Origin: Clostridiales bacterium
GTDB taxonomy: Bacteria > Bacillota_A > Clostridia > Oscillospirales > Oscillospiraceae
Direction of reading: 5' to 3'
Assembly (NCBI GenBank): GCA_022777455.1
Contig: JALFGI010000079.1
Span: 1 to 18,404 of the forward strand
DNA: 18,404 nt
The notes below the pieces were generated by a model. The model had not been told where the DNA came from and did not search any database. It was given only the letters and a program-made list of their open reading frames with translations. The position numbers and the translations under genes are program-made. Positions within the stretch are counted from its first letter, which is position 1. Every line of letters starts with the position of its first letter. This document shows, piece after piece, positions 1 to 8,187 of this stretch.

Positions 1-407
1 GAGGCCTTCTTGCTTCCGGGCAGGTTGATAATCAGGCTGCGGCCCCGGATGCCCGCAGCGCTGCGGGACAGACACCCCTTGGGGGTGATCTTCATGGACT
101 CCGCCCGCATGGCTTCGGGAATGCCAGGGGTGAGCCGCTCCACCACTTCCAGCGTGGCTTCCGGGGTAATATCCCGGGGAGAGAAGCCGGTGCCGCCGGT
201 GGTCAGCACCAACGCAATACCCAGCTCGTCGGCACATTTGTAAAGCGCCGCTTTGATCATCTCCGGTTCGTCGGGAACCATGGTGGTATATGCCACTTCA
301 AATCCCTTTTCTGTCAGAATCCGGCACAGGTTTGGTCCGCTGGTATCCTCCCGCTCGCCGCGATAGCCTTTGTCACTGACGGTAATCACCGCTGCTGTAT
401 AGCTCAT
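1..407 (-). CDS. mogA/moaB: MogA/MoaB-family molybdopterin adenylyltransferase (3' end cut by window edge)
   Basis: Visible are about 135 residues from ATG at 407 to the window edge; the C-terminus is missing. MogA/MoaB proteins adenylylate molybdopterin with ATP in the cytoplasm, preparing it for metal insertion by MoeA. The reading frame starts MSYTAAVITVSDKG and contains TTGGTGFSPRDITPEAT, the family's nucleotide/pterin-binding signature, followed by the conserved SLIINLPGSKK segment. The start overlaps the moaC stop as ATGA, with a GAGGAAGG ribosome-binding site just upstream, so it is probably translationally coupled and is the eighth gene of the minus-strand operon. Whether it is the MogA or MoaB subtype cannot be settled from this fragment. 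Family confidence is high. Confidence 0.93.
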   Translation of the reverse strand, partial: MSYTAAVITVSDKGYRGEREDTSGPNLCRILTEKGFEVAYTTMVPDEPEMIKAALYKCADELGIALVLTTGGTGFSPRDITPEATLEVVERLTPGIPEAMRAESMKITPKGCLSRSAAGIRGRSLIINLPGSKKA

Positions 408-889
408 TTTCCTTCCTCCCGAATATAATCTCCGTGGACACCGCCGGTTTTGGAAAGCAGCCGGATGTCCGTAATCACCATGTCCTTCTGTACGGCCTTG
501 CACATATCGTACACCGTCAGCGCGGCGGTGGATACGGCGGTAAGGGCTTCCATTTCCACGCCGGTTCTGCCGTCGCAGGAAACCGTTGCACGGATTTCCA
601 CACTTTTTTTGCCTTCATCCAAAGACAGCTCCAGATTGATGCCGTCCATCACAATGGGGTGGCACATGGGAATCAAGTCCGGGGTACGCTTTGCCCCCAT
701 GACCCCGGCAATCTGGGCAACCGTCAGCACATCGCCCTTTTTCATGCCGCCGCTTTGAATCAGCCCAAAGGTATGGGCATTTACAAGCACACGTCCGGCG
801 GCAACGGCAATGCGCTGAGAAATGGGCTTTTCGCCCACGTCCACCATTTTTGCCCGGCCTTGCTCATTAAAATGAGTAAAATCCGACAT
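404..889 (-). CDS. moaC: Cyclic pyranopterin monophosphate synthase MoaC
   Basis: 161 residues, the usual MoaC length. MoaC converts the MoaA product (3',8-cyclo-7,8-dihydro-GTP) into cyclic pyranopterin monophosphate, the first committed pterin of the molybdenum/tungsten cofactor pathway. The key residues known from E. coli MoaC are all present at the same positions: K51, H77 within MCHPI (75-79), E112, and D128 and K131 within DMCKAV (128-133). The start ATG at 889 has a GGAGG-type RBS 5-6 nt upstream and lies 2 nt after the moaA stop; the stop overlaps the next gene's ATG. Nothing is unusual; the identification is firm. Confidence 0.97.
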   Translation of the reverse strand: MSDFTHFNEQGRAKMVDVGEKPISQRIAVAAGRVLVNAHTFGLIQSGGMKKGDVLTVAQIAGVMGAKRTPDLIPMCHPIVMDGINLELSLDEGKKSVEIRATVSCDGRTGVEMEALTAVSTAALTVYDMCKAVQKDMVITDIRLLSKTGGVHGDYIREEGK

Positions 890-891
890 AA

Positions 892-1845
892 TCAGCCTCC
901 AATTTGATTCATGTTTCGCCCCGCCTGGGAGCGATGAACGGCATCCAGATCCCCATGCCAGGCAGGCTTGTTCCGGATTGCCTTTTCCAGTTGACTCCGC
1001 ATCCCTTCAAAGTCCAGCCCCTTCAGGGCGTACTCCACATTGGAGTGGAGGCAGGGCTTTGCCTTGCCGTCCGCCGTCAGGCGGATGCGGTTGCAGTCCC
1101 CGCAGAAATGGGCGCTCACCGGACTGATCAGTCCGATATTGCCCTGTGCCCCCGGCAGACGATAGAGCTTCGCCACGCCGCCGTCGGGCGCGGCAGGCAC
1201 AGCATCCGGGAGCTTTTCCAGTACCCTGGTATAAGGGATGTAAGCAGAGGAATCAAAATCTCCGCTGTCGTACATGGGCATCATTTCAATGAATCGCATA
1301 TCCACAGGATATTTCTTTGTCAGCTCTGCCAGCGGCACGATTTCATCGTCGTTGAAGCCGCCCACCAGAACGGCATTGATTTTGATCTTCTCAAAACCGG
1401 CGTCCATGGCGGCGTGAAAGCCCTCCCAGAAGGTTTCCAGATCACCAATCCGGGTGATGTAAGCATACTTCTCCGGGTTCAGGGTGTCAAGACTCAGATT
1501 CAGTCGGCGCACCCCGGCTTTGTGCAGCGGTTTTGCCAATTCCGGCAGCAGGATTCCATTGGTGGTCACGCAGACCTCCCGGATCCCTTCCACCGCCGCT
1601 GCCCGGCGGCAGATGGAAACAATATTCTTTTTTACCAGCGGTTCGCCGCCGGTAATGCGCAGCTTGGTAATACCCAGAGACGCTGCAGCCTCCACCGCCT
1701 GAATCATCTCGTCCTCGGTGAGCATATCGCCGTGGTTTTTCTTGCACACGCCCTCCGCCGGCATACAGTACCGGCAGCGCAGATTGCACAGCTCCGTGAC
1801 GGAGATTCGCAGATAGGTGATGCTGCGTTCAAATTGGTCAATCAT
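892..1845 (-). CDS. moaA: GTP 3',8-cyclase MoaA (radical SAM)
   Basis: 317 residues from ATG at 1845. MoaA uses S-adenosylmethionine and two [4Fe-4S] clusters to rearrange GTP in the first step of Mo/W-cofactor synthesis. The N-terminal radical-SAM motif is C20-x3-C24-x2-C27 (CNLRCRYC), followed by the ITGGEP loop (64-69). The second cluster is C248-x2-C251 and C265, and the chain ends in the conserved Gly-Gly tail (316-317) that projects into the active site. An in-frame TTG at 1869 would add eight residues, but the ATG at 1845 overlaps the upstream stop as ATGA, has a GAGG RBS and begins where MoaA homology begins, so I prefer it. It works directly with the adjacent moaC. Confidence 0.96.
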   Translation of the reverse strand: MIDQFERSITYLRISVTELCNLRCRYCMPAEGVCKKNHGDMLTEDEMIQAVEAAASLGITKLRITGGEPLVKKNIVSICRRAAAVEGIREVCVTTNGILLPELAKPLHKAGVRRLNLSLDTLNPEKYAYITRIGDLETFWEGFHAAMDAGFEKIKINAVLVGGFNDDEIVPLAELTKKYPVDMRFIEMMPMYDSGDFDSSAYIPYTRVLEKLPDAVPAAPDGGVAKLYRLPGAQGNIGLISPVSAHFCGDCNRIRLTADGKAKPCLHSNVEYALKGLDFEGMRSQLEKAIRNKPAWHGDLDAVHRSQAGRNMNQIGG

Positions 1846-2696
1846 CTGTGTTTCCTCATTGTTTCCCAAGCGGTTAATCCAGCTTGTATTGCTTCTGAAA
1901 GCACGCCCTCCACCATGGGGTGAACGGTATTACAGTTGCCGCACAGGTGCAGCCAGGCTGGGTTCCCCAGATTGGCTGTCAATGTTCGCTCCGGGCGTAA
2001 ACCCACGGCAATGAGCAGGGTTTTGCACGCAATCCATTCCCCACCGGACAGGCGGCAGCCCTCCAAATGCGGCTGTCCCTGAACCTCTGTGACCGTCTGA
2101 GCGCAGATGAGACGGATCGGATAGTCCTTCAGACACCGCTGGTTTCTCACCAGACCACCGCAGCGTTCCCGCTGTTCCACCACTGTAACAGCAAGACCCG
2201 CCTGCGCCAACTGATGGGCCATAATCAGTCCCAGATCGCCGCTGCCCAGAATCACAGCAGGCCCTTCCGGGACAAATCCATGCAAATTCATCATTTCCTG
2301 CATCTGCCCGGCGGTGTAAACACCCTTCGGCCGGGTGCCTGCAATGGGCAGCGCTCCCATGGGAATCTCCCGACAACCGGTAGCTAAAATCAGCTGGGAA
2401 AAGGAGATTGTCCGCCCGCCGGACAGGTGGGCAATTCTGGTTTCGTCCACGGACAGAACGGTGGTGCTTCCAATCACCGTCACATCCTTTGGGAAGCCCA
2501 GCAGGAGCCGGCTCGCATATTCGATTCCCGTCAGCTTTTTGCCAAAGCCCCGGTGGGAGCATTGCAGCAACACCCCGCCCAGAGAGGGCTTCCGATCCAC
2601 AATGGCAGTGCTGCTGCAGCCGGCCTCACAAGCGGCTTTTGCGGCGGCAATTCCGGCAGCGCCCCCACCGATGATCAGCAGGTCATAGTGTTCCAT
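1842..2696 (-). CDS. Small FAD/NAD(P)-dependent oxidoreductase (pyridine nucleotide-disulfide-like fold)
   Basis: 284 residues. Two Rossmann nucleotide-binding sites are visible: GGGAAG at 10-15 for FAD and GSGDLG at 151-156 for NAD(P)H, with an ATGCREIP segment (105-112) between them. The C-terminal CGNCNTVHPM..GV stretch (252-264) matches the FAD-contacting region of this family. There is no redox CxxC in the central domain, so it is not a thioredoxin reductase. Proteins of this type are usually encoded next to a GlpA-like flavoprotein in clostridial glycerol-3-phosphate-type operons, often with a third DUF1667 protein; that third gene is absent here. ATG at 2696 has a GGAAGGA RBS; a TTG at 2729 is a less likely start. 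It overlaps the upstream gene by 14 nt and the moaA start by 4 nt. The substrate is unknown; its place inside a cofactor operon is odd. Confidence 0.85.
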   Translation of the reverse strand: MEHYDLLIIGGGAAGIAAAKAACEAGCSSTAIVDRKPSLGGVLLQCSHRGFGKKLTGIEYASRLLLGFPKDVTVIGSTTVLSVDETRIAHLSGGRTISFSQLILATGCREIPMGALPIAGTRPKGVYTAGQMQEMMNLHGFVPEGPAVILGSGDLGLIMAHQLAQAGLAVTVVEQRERCGGLVRNQRCLKDYPIRLICAQTVTEVQGQPHLEGCRLSGGEWIACKTLLIAVGLRPERTLTANLGNPAWLHLCGNCNTVHPMVEGVLSEAIQAGLTAWETMRKHR

Positions 2697-4014
2697 TGTG
2701 ATATCCTTCCAGAATGGTTTCGATGGCAAAGCTGCACCGGCTTCCCTGACAAGGCCCCATGCCGCTGCCTGCCCGGCGTTTCACGCCATCCACTGTGGAT
2801 GCACCCCGCCGGATGGCTTCCAGAATTTCACTGCGGGTAATCCCCTCACACTGGCAGATAATCTCCGCATCGTCGGATTTCGGAATCGCCTGACGATGAG
2901 GACTGAAATCAGGATTGGGACGTGCGTTCAGAAATTCTGCGGCTTTCCCGGCAATATACATACCCAATTCATTGGCACAGGTCAGCCCCGGGGTCTTGAT
3001 GCCGATGAGACTGTAAAATCCGGGACCGGGGTTTTCGATACAAAAGTCATGCAGGCTCTCGCTCTTTTCCCGGTACGGGTTGGGGCGAACGGCGGCAAAG
3101 GAACGGATGACCTGTGCCAGATCCAGTTCGGGAAGCAGCTCCTTCGCTGCCCTGTGCAGTTCCTGGAGGCCCTCCGGTGTGGTGGCGAAGGGGGTCCCAA
3201 TTTCTTTCCGCACGCCGCTGATCAGCAGATTCCCTTCGGCACAGGGAACCGCGGTAATGCCTTTGCCGCAGCTCTGAGCCTGATGGAAGATGATCCGCCG
3301 GGGCTTTTGGGCAATTTTATCCAGCACCAGATATTCTGCACCGTCCCAGTGAAGCCGGGTTCCCGGCGGAAACAGCAGCTCCTGCACCCGGTCTGCAAAC
3401 AGTCCGGCGCAGTTGATTACCACTTTACACGCGATGGTTTCTGTCGAGGTTTTCAGGAGGTAACCGGCGTCTGCTTTCTCAATGCCTGTAACGGCGGTAT
3501 TCAGCATGGGCACAGCCCCATTATCCACGGCATTGTCATAGGCGGCAATGCCCAAAAGCCAGGGATTCACCGTCCCGGTGGAGGGCGCGTACAACGCCCC
3601 GGCCACTCCGGGTTTCAGCATCGGCTCCATGGCTTCCGCTTCCTGGCCGGTCAACAGATGCAAACCCGGCACGCCGTTGCGAAGGCCTTCGCCCAGCTTT
3701 TTTTGCAGCTTCGGAAGGGACCTAATATCATAGGTCACCAGCAGAGAACCGCAGCGGGAGAAGGGAACCTCCAATTCCTGACATAGCCTGTCAAAATTCT
3801 CATTGCCCCGCACCGTCATCTTCGCTTTCAGACTGCCGGGCTTGTTGTCATATCCGGCATAGACCACGGCGCTGTTGGCTCGCGTGATTCCGGTACACAC
3901 ATCCTCTGCGCGCTCCAGCAGAGCCACCGAGACATTCCACCGCCTTAAATTTCTCACTGCAAAGCAGCCTAAGATTCCTCCGCCGATGACGACGGCATCA
4001 AACGCTCGCATCAT
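2683..4014 (-). CDS. GlpA/LhgO-like FAD-dependent oxidoreductase with C-terminal BFD [2Fe-2S] domain
   Basis: 443 residues. The N-terminus (DAVVIGGGILG, residues 6-16) is the FAD-binding Rossmann motif of the DAO superfamily. The catalytic DAO region continues through IKTPGLTCANELG. A BFD-like domain follows with C387-x-C389 and C422-x4-C427, the expected ligand set for a [2Fe-2S] cluster. The domain order matches anaerobic glycerol-3-phosphate dehydrogenase subunit A and the related 2-hydroxyglutarate/LhgO-like enzymes of clostridia. Together with the next gene it should form a two-flavoprotein complex passing electrons between a hydroxy-substrate and NAD(P) or a ferredoxin-like carrier. The ATG overlaps the stop of the MoeA-PBP gene. 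Family is clear; substrate and reason for residing in a Mo/W-cofactor operon are unknown. Confidence 0.88.
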   Translation of the reverse strand: MMRAFDAVVIGGGILGCFAVRNLRRWNVSVALLERAEDVCTGITRANSAVVYAGYDNKPGSLKAKMTVRGNENFDRLCQELEVPFSRCGSLLVTYDIRSLPKLQKKLGEGLRNGVPGLHLLTGQEAEAMEPMLKPGVAGALYAPSTGTVNPWLLGIAAYDNAVDNGAVPMLNTAVTGIEKADAGYLLKTSTETIACKVVINCAGLFADRVQELLFPPGTRLHWDGAEYLVLDKIAQKPRRIIFHQAQSCGKGITAVPCAEGNLLISGVRKEIGTPFATTPEGLQELHRAAKELLPELDLAQVIRSFAAVRPNPYREKSESLHDFCIENPGPGFYSLIGIKTPGLTCANELGMYIAGKAAEFLNARPNPDFSPHRQAIPKSDDAEIICQCEGITRSEILEAIRRGASTVDGVKRRAGSGMGPCQGSRCSFAIETILEGYHNGTL

Positions 4015-5927
4015 TTTTCATCCAAAGGTATGATTTCCCCGGGATTCTCCAGGGTATAACCGCCCAGGGAGAGGATCTTCTCCCGGAAGGCATCGCTTTT
4101 CAGCGTGGCGATCAACTGCTGCACCATGGGGGTCTCCCATGCGTGGTCGGGGATAATCAGGTCGTATTCCTCAACACAGATGGGAATGAAGTCCAGATCG
4201 TAGAGCTTGGCGGCGGAATAGATTCCCATACCGGCATCGGCGCTGGCGCTGACAATCTGGGCAGCTACGGAGGTGTGGGTCAGCTCTTCCCGGTCATAGC
4301 CGTAGATGGCAGAAGTGTCGAGACCTTCCTGTCTGCACAGATAGTCCGTCAGAATCCGGGTGCCGGAGCCTTTCTGACGGTTGACATAACGAACATTTTC
4401 TCCGGCAATGTCCGCAAATTTCTGAATGTTCAGGGGGTTCCCCTTGGCAACCATCAGGCCCTGCTGCCGTCCCACGCAGCGGATGAGCTTTACGTCTCCC
4501 TTGGGGAAGTATTTTTTGATAAATGAGCGGTTATAGGTTCCGTCCGTTGTGTCCAGTAAATGACAGCCGGCAGCGTGGGCTTCGCCCCGGCGGATTGCCA
4601 TAATTCCGCCCATGGAACCAACATGGGAAGAACTCATGTACAACGCGGGATTTTCCAGATGGAGCATATCCGCCAGCTCGTCCAGCAGGGGATCGTGACT
4701 GCCGATGACCACCAGAGTGTTTTGGAGCTTTTCCATGGGACTGAGGAGCCGGACATCCACTTCGGAACCTGCTTCAATGCCTTCCAGCCCCTGGGGCACC
4801 TCCAGAATGCCATCGGCCTTCATGAAGGAGGACACCACGCCGCTGCCACGGCTCAGAGGGGAAGCCATCAGCCGGTTTCCCACATAACCCATGCGCACCC
4901 GGACGAATTCCTGATATTTCAGACCCGAAACCACAGGACGGGTCAGAATCGCCTTTGCATACTGAGAAGGGATAGCGGGTACCTTCAGCCAGTGATCGAT
5001 CAGGGGCTTCAGCAGCTGCTCAATGACAATAATGCCGGACACGGGATAGCCGGGAACGCCAAGAATGGGCTTCGCACCCTGACAGCCCAAAATGGCGGGC
5101 TTGCCGGGCTTGATGGCGATGCCGTGATAGAGCACCTGTCCCAGCTCACGGATGACCTTTGCAGAAAAGTCCTCCCGCCCGGCAGAGGAACCGGCGTTGA
5201 GAATCACCATATCGCACTCGGAGGCGGCTTTTGCCACCATGGCCTTGATCTGGTCGAACTCATCGGGGACAATGGGATATACCACCGCCTCGGCGCCCCA
5301 GCTTTTCACCATGGCAGAGAAAATGGAACCGTTGAATTCCAGAATGTCCCCGGGTTTGGGGTCGGTGCAGGGGGGAATAATTTCGTCGCCGGTGGGGATG
5401 ATGCCCACGGTGGGCTTGCGGATCACTTCTATTTCCAGCACACCGCCGGCAATCATGGCACCGATGGCGGCGGGGGAGACGGCCATATGGCTGGGCAGAA
5501 TCATCTCTCCGGCGCACACGTCCTCACCGATCTGCCGGATGTGCTGCCAGGGAGCGGCGGCAGCGAGGATGGTGATGGAACCATCCTCGTTCTTCACGAT
5601 ATCCTCCACCATGATGACGGCATCCCGCTCCTCGGGAATGGGGTCGCCGGTGTCCAGAACAATATACTGATCCTTTTGCAGCGTGACAGGGGTGGTTTCC
5701 GTTGCGCCAAAGGTGTCCTTTGCCCTCACTGCCACACCGTCCATCGCGCTGGCGGCATAGTGCGGGGCGCAAATATGGGCGTAGACCGCCCGGGCAGTCA
5801 CCCGTCCAGCAGCCTCGCAGACGGGGATGATTTCCGTTTTGGGTGCGAAGCCGTGGTTTTCCAGCAGCTTCAGATAGTCGGCGCGTGCCTGCTCCAGCGG
5901 CACATTGGTCAAATATTCAAATCCCAT
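4011..5927 (-). CDS. MoeA molybdopterin molybdenumtransferase fused to a PBP-like (substrate-binding) domain
   Basis: 638 residues, about 230 longer than MoeA alone. Residues 1-398 are MoeA, with AMDG (D63), DTGDPIP (92-98), PTGDE (178-182), NAGSSAG (244-250), KPGKP (273-277) and PGYP (292-295). MoeA inserts molybdate or tungstate into adenylylated molybdopterin. Residues about 404-638 are a PBP-like domain, recognisable by MVAKGNPLNI, RQKGSGTR, GYDREE and ADAGMGIYSAA. This is the well-known clostridial/archaeal MoeA-PBP architecture, and the domain may bind the oxyanion or sense it. Two positions differ from the neighbouring MoeA: LEFN replaces the usual D-x-N motif at 196-199, and NAG replaces SGG. 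It sits 2 nt after the moeA stop with RBS AGGAGA. It might serve tungsten while the other MoeA serves molybdenum, or the reverse; the sequence cannot decide. Confidence 0.93.
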   Translation of the reverse strand: MGFEYLTNVPLEQARADYLKLLENHGFAPKTEIIPVCEAAGRVTARAVYAHICAPHYAASAMDGVAVRAKDTFGATETTPVTLQKDQYIVLDTGDPIPEERDAVIMVEDIVKNEDGSITILAAAAPWQHIRQIGEDVCAGEMILPSHMAVSPAAIGAMIAGGVLEIEVIRKPTVGIIPTGDEIIPPCTDPKPGDILEFNGSIFSAMVKSWGAEAVVYPIVPDEFDQIKAMVAKAASECDMVILNAGSSAGREDFSAKVIRELGQVLYHGIAIKPGKPAILGCQGAKPILGVPGYPVSGIIVIEQLLKPLIDHWLKVPAIPSQYAKAILTRPVVSGLKYQEFVRVRMGYVGNRLMASPLSRGSGVVSSFMKADGILEVPQGLEGIEAGSEVDVRLLSPMEKLQNTLVVIGSHDPLLDELADMLHLENPALYMSSSHVGSMGGIMAIRRGEAHAAGCHLLDTTDGTYNRSFIKKYFPKGDVKLIRCVGRQQGLMVAKGNPLNIQKFADIAGENVRYVNRQKGSGTRILTDYLCRQEGLDTSAIYGYDREELTHTSVAAQIVSASADAGMGIYSAAKLYDLDFIPICVEEYDLIIPDHAWETPMVQQLIATLKSDAFREKILSLGGYTLENPGEIIPLDEK

Positions 5928-5929
5928 TT

Positions 5930-7150
5930 TTATTCTCCTGAACAGACAGTTACTTGAATTTCGGCGTTTTTCGGAAGTCCCTCACAGTCACGGTCAATGC
6001 AGAAGTAGCCGTCGGCTCCTGCCAGGGTGGTGATCAGTCCCGATTTTCCCCGGATCGGTTCGGCATAAACCTGAGCGCCCTTTCGGCTCAGGCGGCAGCA
6101 GTGGTACTGGGCCCGGCCATGATTGGCGCTGATGCTTTCCGTTACCTTTGCGGTGACCGTGTAGGCGGTCATATCCCGCCCGGACAGCTGCCCCAGCAGA
6201 GGAAGCACAAACAATTTCGTAATGAAGTAGGCCGCCACGGGGTGTCCCGGCAGACCAACCAGCGGTTTTTCACCGGCTTTTCCCAATATCGTGGGCTTTC
6301 CCGGCTTAATGGCAATTCCGTGCAGAAGGAGCTTACCCGTGGATTCGATGATCCGGCAGGCGGCATCCTTGACACCCACACTGCTGCCGCCGGACAGAAG
6401 CACCGCATCGCATTCGGCAGTAGCCTGCTGCACCTTCCGGGTCAGCAGGGCTTCGTCGTCAATGACGATTCCGTAGTTGATCACATTGCATCCGAAGGCA
6501 GTGAGCATGGCCTCCAGCATGGGGCTGTTCACATCCCGAACCTGACCCGGACCGGGCTGTACCTCCGGGGGAACCAGCTCATCACCTGTGGAAATGACAC
6601 CTACCGTCAGTTTTTTTACCACCGGCACCTGCACCCGCCCGATGGCAGCCAGCGCGCCGATATCAGCAGAGGAAAGAACCCGTCCCCTGTGAAGAATCAC
6701 CTTTCCGGGATAGACGTCGTCACCCCGGAAAATCAGATTCTGACCGGGGGCGGCAGGCTTGGAAACACCGATGGTGCCGTCGCCGTAGTCTTCGGTGTAT
6801 TCCATCATGACCACGCCGTCCGCGTCCTTTGGTACCGCACCGCCGGTGGGAACTGCGACGCATTCTCCGGCGTTCAGAGAAAAGTCCGCGTCCTCACCCA
6901 TCCGCACCGTCTGCTGTAGCGGGAGAATGGCAGGAATCGCATCCGTACATCCGAAGGTGTCGCTGGCGCGAACCGCATAGCCATCCACGGTGGAGCGGTC
7001 AAAATCCGGAACATATTCTTCGGCGGCAATGTTCTCCGCCAGGATTCTTCCCAGGGAATCGGACAGGGAAACCAGCTCCGTCTGCCCCAAAGGGGAGAAT
7101 TCCTCTTTTATCAGTGCCAGAACCTCCTCTGGTGTTTTCACATACAGCAT
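5930..7150 (-). CDS. moeA: Molybdopterin molybdenumtransferase MoeA (stand-alone)
   Basis: 406 residues, normal MoeA length. It catalyses insertion of Mo (or W) into adenylylated molybdopterin. Expected motifs are present: TVDGYA (D56), PTGGAVP (101-107), STGDE (187-191), RDVN (205-208), SGGSSVG (253-259), KPGKP and GLPGHP (299-303). All positions diverging in the adjacent MoeA-PBP are canonical here. The start is ATG at 7150, preceded by GGAGG and 1 nt beyond the stop of the regulator gene; a longer frame beginning at 7219 overlaps that gene and lacks homology. Having two MoeA paralogs side by side is common in organisms that use tungsten and suggests metal-specific insertion, an inference not proven by sequence. 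Confidence 0.95.
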   Translation of the reverse strand: MLYVKTPEEVLALIKEEFSPLGQTELVSLSDSLGRILAENIAAEEYVPDFDRSTVDGYAVRASDTFGCTDAIPAILPLQQTVRMGEDADFSLNAGECVAVPTGGAVPKDADGVVMMEYTEDYGDGTIGVSKPAAPGQNLIFRGDDVYPGKVILHRGRVLSSADIGALAAIGRVQVPVVKKLTVGVISTGDELVPPEVQPGPGQVRDVNSPMLEAMLTAFGCNVINYGIVIDDEALLTRKVQQATAECDAVLLSGGSSVGVKDAACRIIESTGKLLLHGIAIKPGKPTILGKAGEKPLVGLPGHPVAAYFITKLFVLPLLGQLSGRDMTAYTVTAKVTESISANHGRAQYHCCRLSRKGAQVYAEPIRGKSGLITTLAGADGYFCIDRDCEGLPKNAEIQVTVCSGE

Positions 7151-7151
7151 G

Positions 7152-8087
7152 TTAAACCTCCACAATAACCTTGCCCAGATCCCGATAGTCGTTGCCGGAG
7201 AAGCGTTCCACTTCCCCACGGAAGACAGGGGCGTTCAGGATTTCCAGCAGTTTTTTTACAGGCTCGGAATCCATTGCATCCTTCTTGATCACCAGATCGA
7301 ACCGCTCTTCCAGCAGGGGAATGAAGTCCAGATTTTCCATCTGCCGGGAAATTCGCTCCGTGCCGATGGCCAGATCCGCATCTCCCGCCGCAATGGCAGC
7401 GGCCATGGTCAGATGGGAACCCATGATTCGGTCATAGCCGCGGAGCTTGGATGCCGGAATGCCCAGCTTTTTCAGTTGAATGTCCAGCAGAATCCGGGAA
7501 CTGGAGCCAACCCGGCGGTTGAGGATGGCAATGTCCTGCCGGCGTAAGTCCTGCCAGCCCCGGATATTTTTCGGATTGCCCTTCCGGATGTAAAACCCCT
7601 GGCTGCGGTAGGATACATTCACCAGCACTGCGGAAACCCCGGGCATCAGGCTGCGAACATAAGATGCGTTGCAGCTTTCTCCATCAAACAGGTGGCAGGC
7701 CGCAACCTGAATCTTATCCTGATACAGTGCCAGCAGCCCTTCAAAGCTGGAAAGATAGGTGCGTCCTGCGTGAATCCCCTCTTGCTGCAGGTAACCCGCC
7801 AGAATGTCCAGCACCACGTCCTGCCCGGAGACAATCAGCTCCGGCGCCTGGTTTTCCCTGGGCGTCAGCAGTGTGGAATGGGTGTCGATTCGCTGCACCG
7901 GCCGGGTGGAATGCTCGTGCCGGGAGCGGGCGATGTAGGCATCCACATCGTCCTGGGTAAAGCGCACCTTGCGCCCGATTTTATAGGAATGGATTTCACC
8001 TCTGCGGATCAGGTCGTAAATGGTGGATTTGCTGACATGGAGAATATCCGCAACCTCCTGCGTTGACAGGGATTGATTCTGCGTCAT
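7152..8087 (-). CDS. One-component regulator: excisionase-type HTH plus PBP-like ligand domain
   Basis: 311 residues. An N-terminal excisionase/MerR-like helix-turn-helix (residues 7-52, LSTQEVADILHVSKSTIYDL..YKIGRKVRF) is followed by a PBP-like domain from about residue 84 to the end. That domain is a clear paralog of the one fused to MoeA downstream: compare RKGNPKNI with AKGNPLNI, RRVGSSSR with RQKGSGTR, GYDRIMGSH with GYDREELTH, and LDFIPL with LDFIPI. This HTH plus PBP combination is a known family in Mo/W cofactor loci, usually taken to sense molybdate or tungstate. As the first gene of the operon, transcribed from the promoter at 8132-8160, it probably controls its own operon and perhaps the divergent AOR. 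ATG at 8087 has a GGAGGTGG RBS. The ligand is inferred, not shown. Confidence 0.9.
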   Translation of the reverse strand: MTQNQSLSTQEVADILHVSKSTIYDLIRRGEIHSYKIGRKVRFTQDDVDAYIARSRHEHSTRPVQRIDTHSTLLTPRENQAPELIVSGQDVVLDILAGYLQQEGIHAGRTYLSSFEGLLALYQDKIQVAACHLFDGESCNASYVRSLMPGVSAVLVNVSYRSQGFYIRKGNPKNIRGWQDLRRQDIAILNRRVGSSSRILLDIQLKKLGIPASKLRGYDRIMGSHLTMAAAIAAGDADLAIGTERISRQMENLDFIPLLEERFDLVIKKDAMDSEPVKKLLEILNAPVFRGEVERFSGNDYRDLGKVIVEV

Positions 8088-8121
8088 AGGGCCACCTCCG
8101 ATTGGTATAACTCAACAGACT

Positions 8122-8167
8122 GACACGACCTATTATACCCTGATTTGTATGGTTCGACAAGACCTAT
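8122..8167. promoter_or_regulatory. Pair of 12-bp direct repeats GACAMGACCTAT over the cofactor-operon promoter
   Basis: GACACGACCTAT (8122-8133) and GACAAGACCTAT (8156-8167) differ at one base and are 34 bp apart, about three helical turns. One covers the -10/start side and the other the -35 edge of the minus-strand promoter, as expected for a repressor or sensor operator. The HTH-PBP regulator is the obvious candidate binder, by position only. Confidence 0.5.
8132..8160 (-). promoter_or_regulatory. Sigma-A-type promoter of the cofactor operon
   Basis: On the minus strand TTGTCG (8160-8155) is followed by exactly 17 nt and TATAAT (8137-8132). Predicted start near 8125 gives a leader of about 38 nt before the regulator ATG at 8087. 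The -10 is perfect. Confidence 0.8.
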
Positions 8168-8187
8168 GGGCATGGAACGCTTGTGTT

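Noticed and set aside
1846..1869. TTG-initiated extension of moaA
   Set aside because: ATG at 1845 has an RBS, overlaps the upstream stop and matches the usual MoaA N-terminus.
4560..5957. 465-codon plus-strand frame opposite MoeA-PBP
   Set aside because: Antisense shadow; Gly/His-rich, no family resemblance, while the minus strand encodes a clear MoeA.
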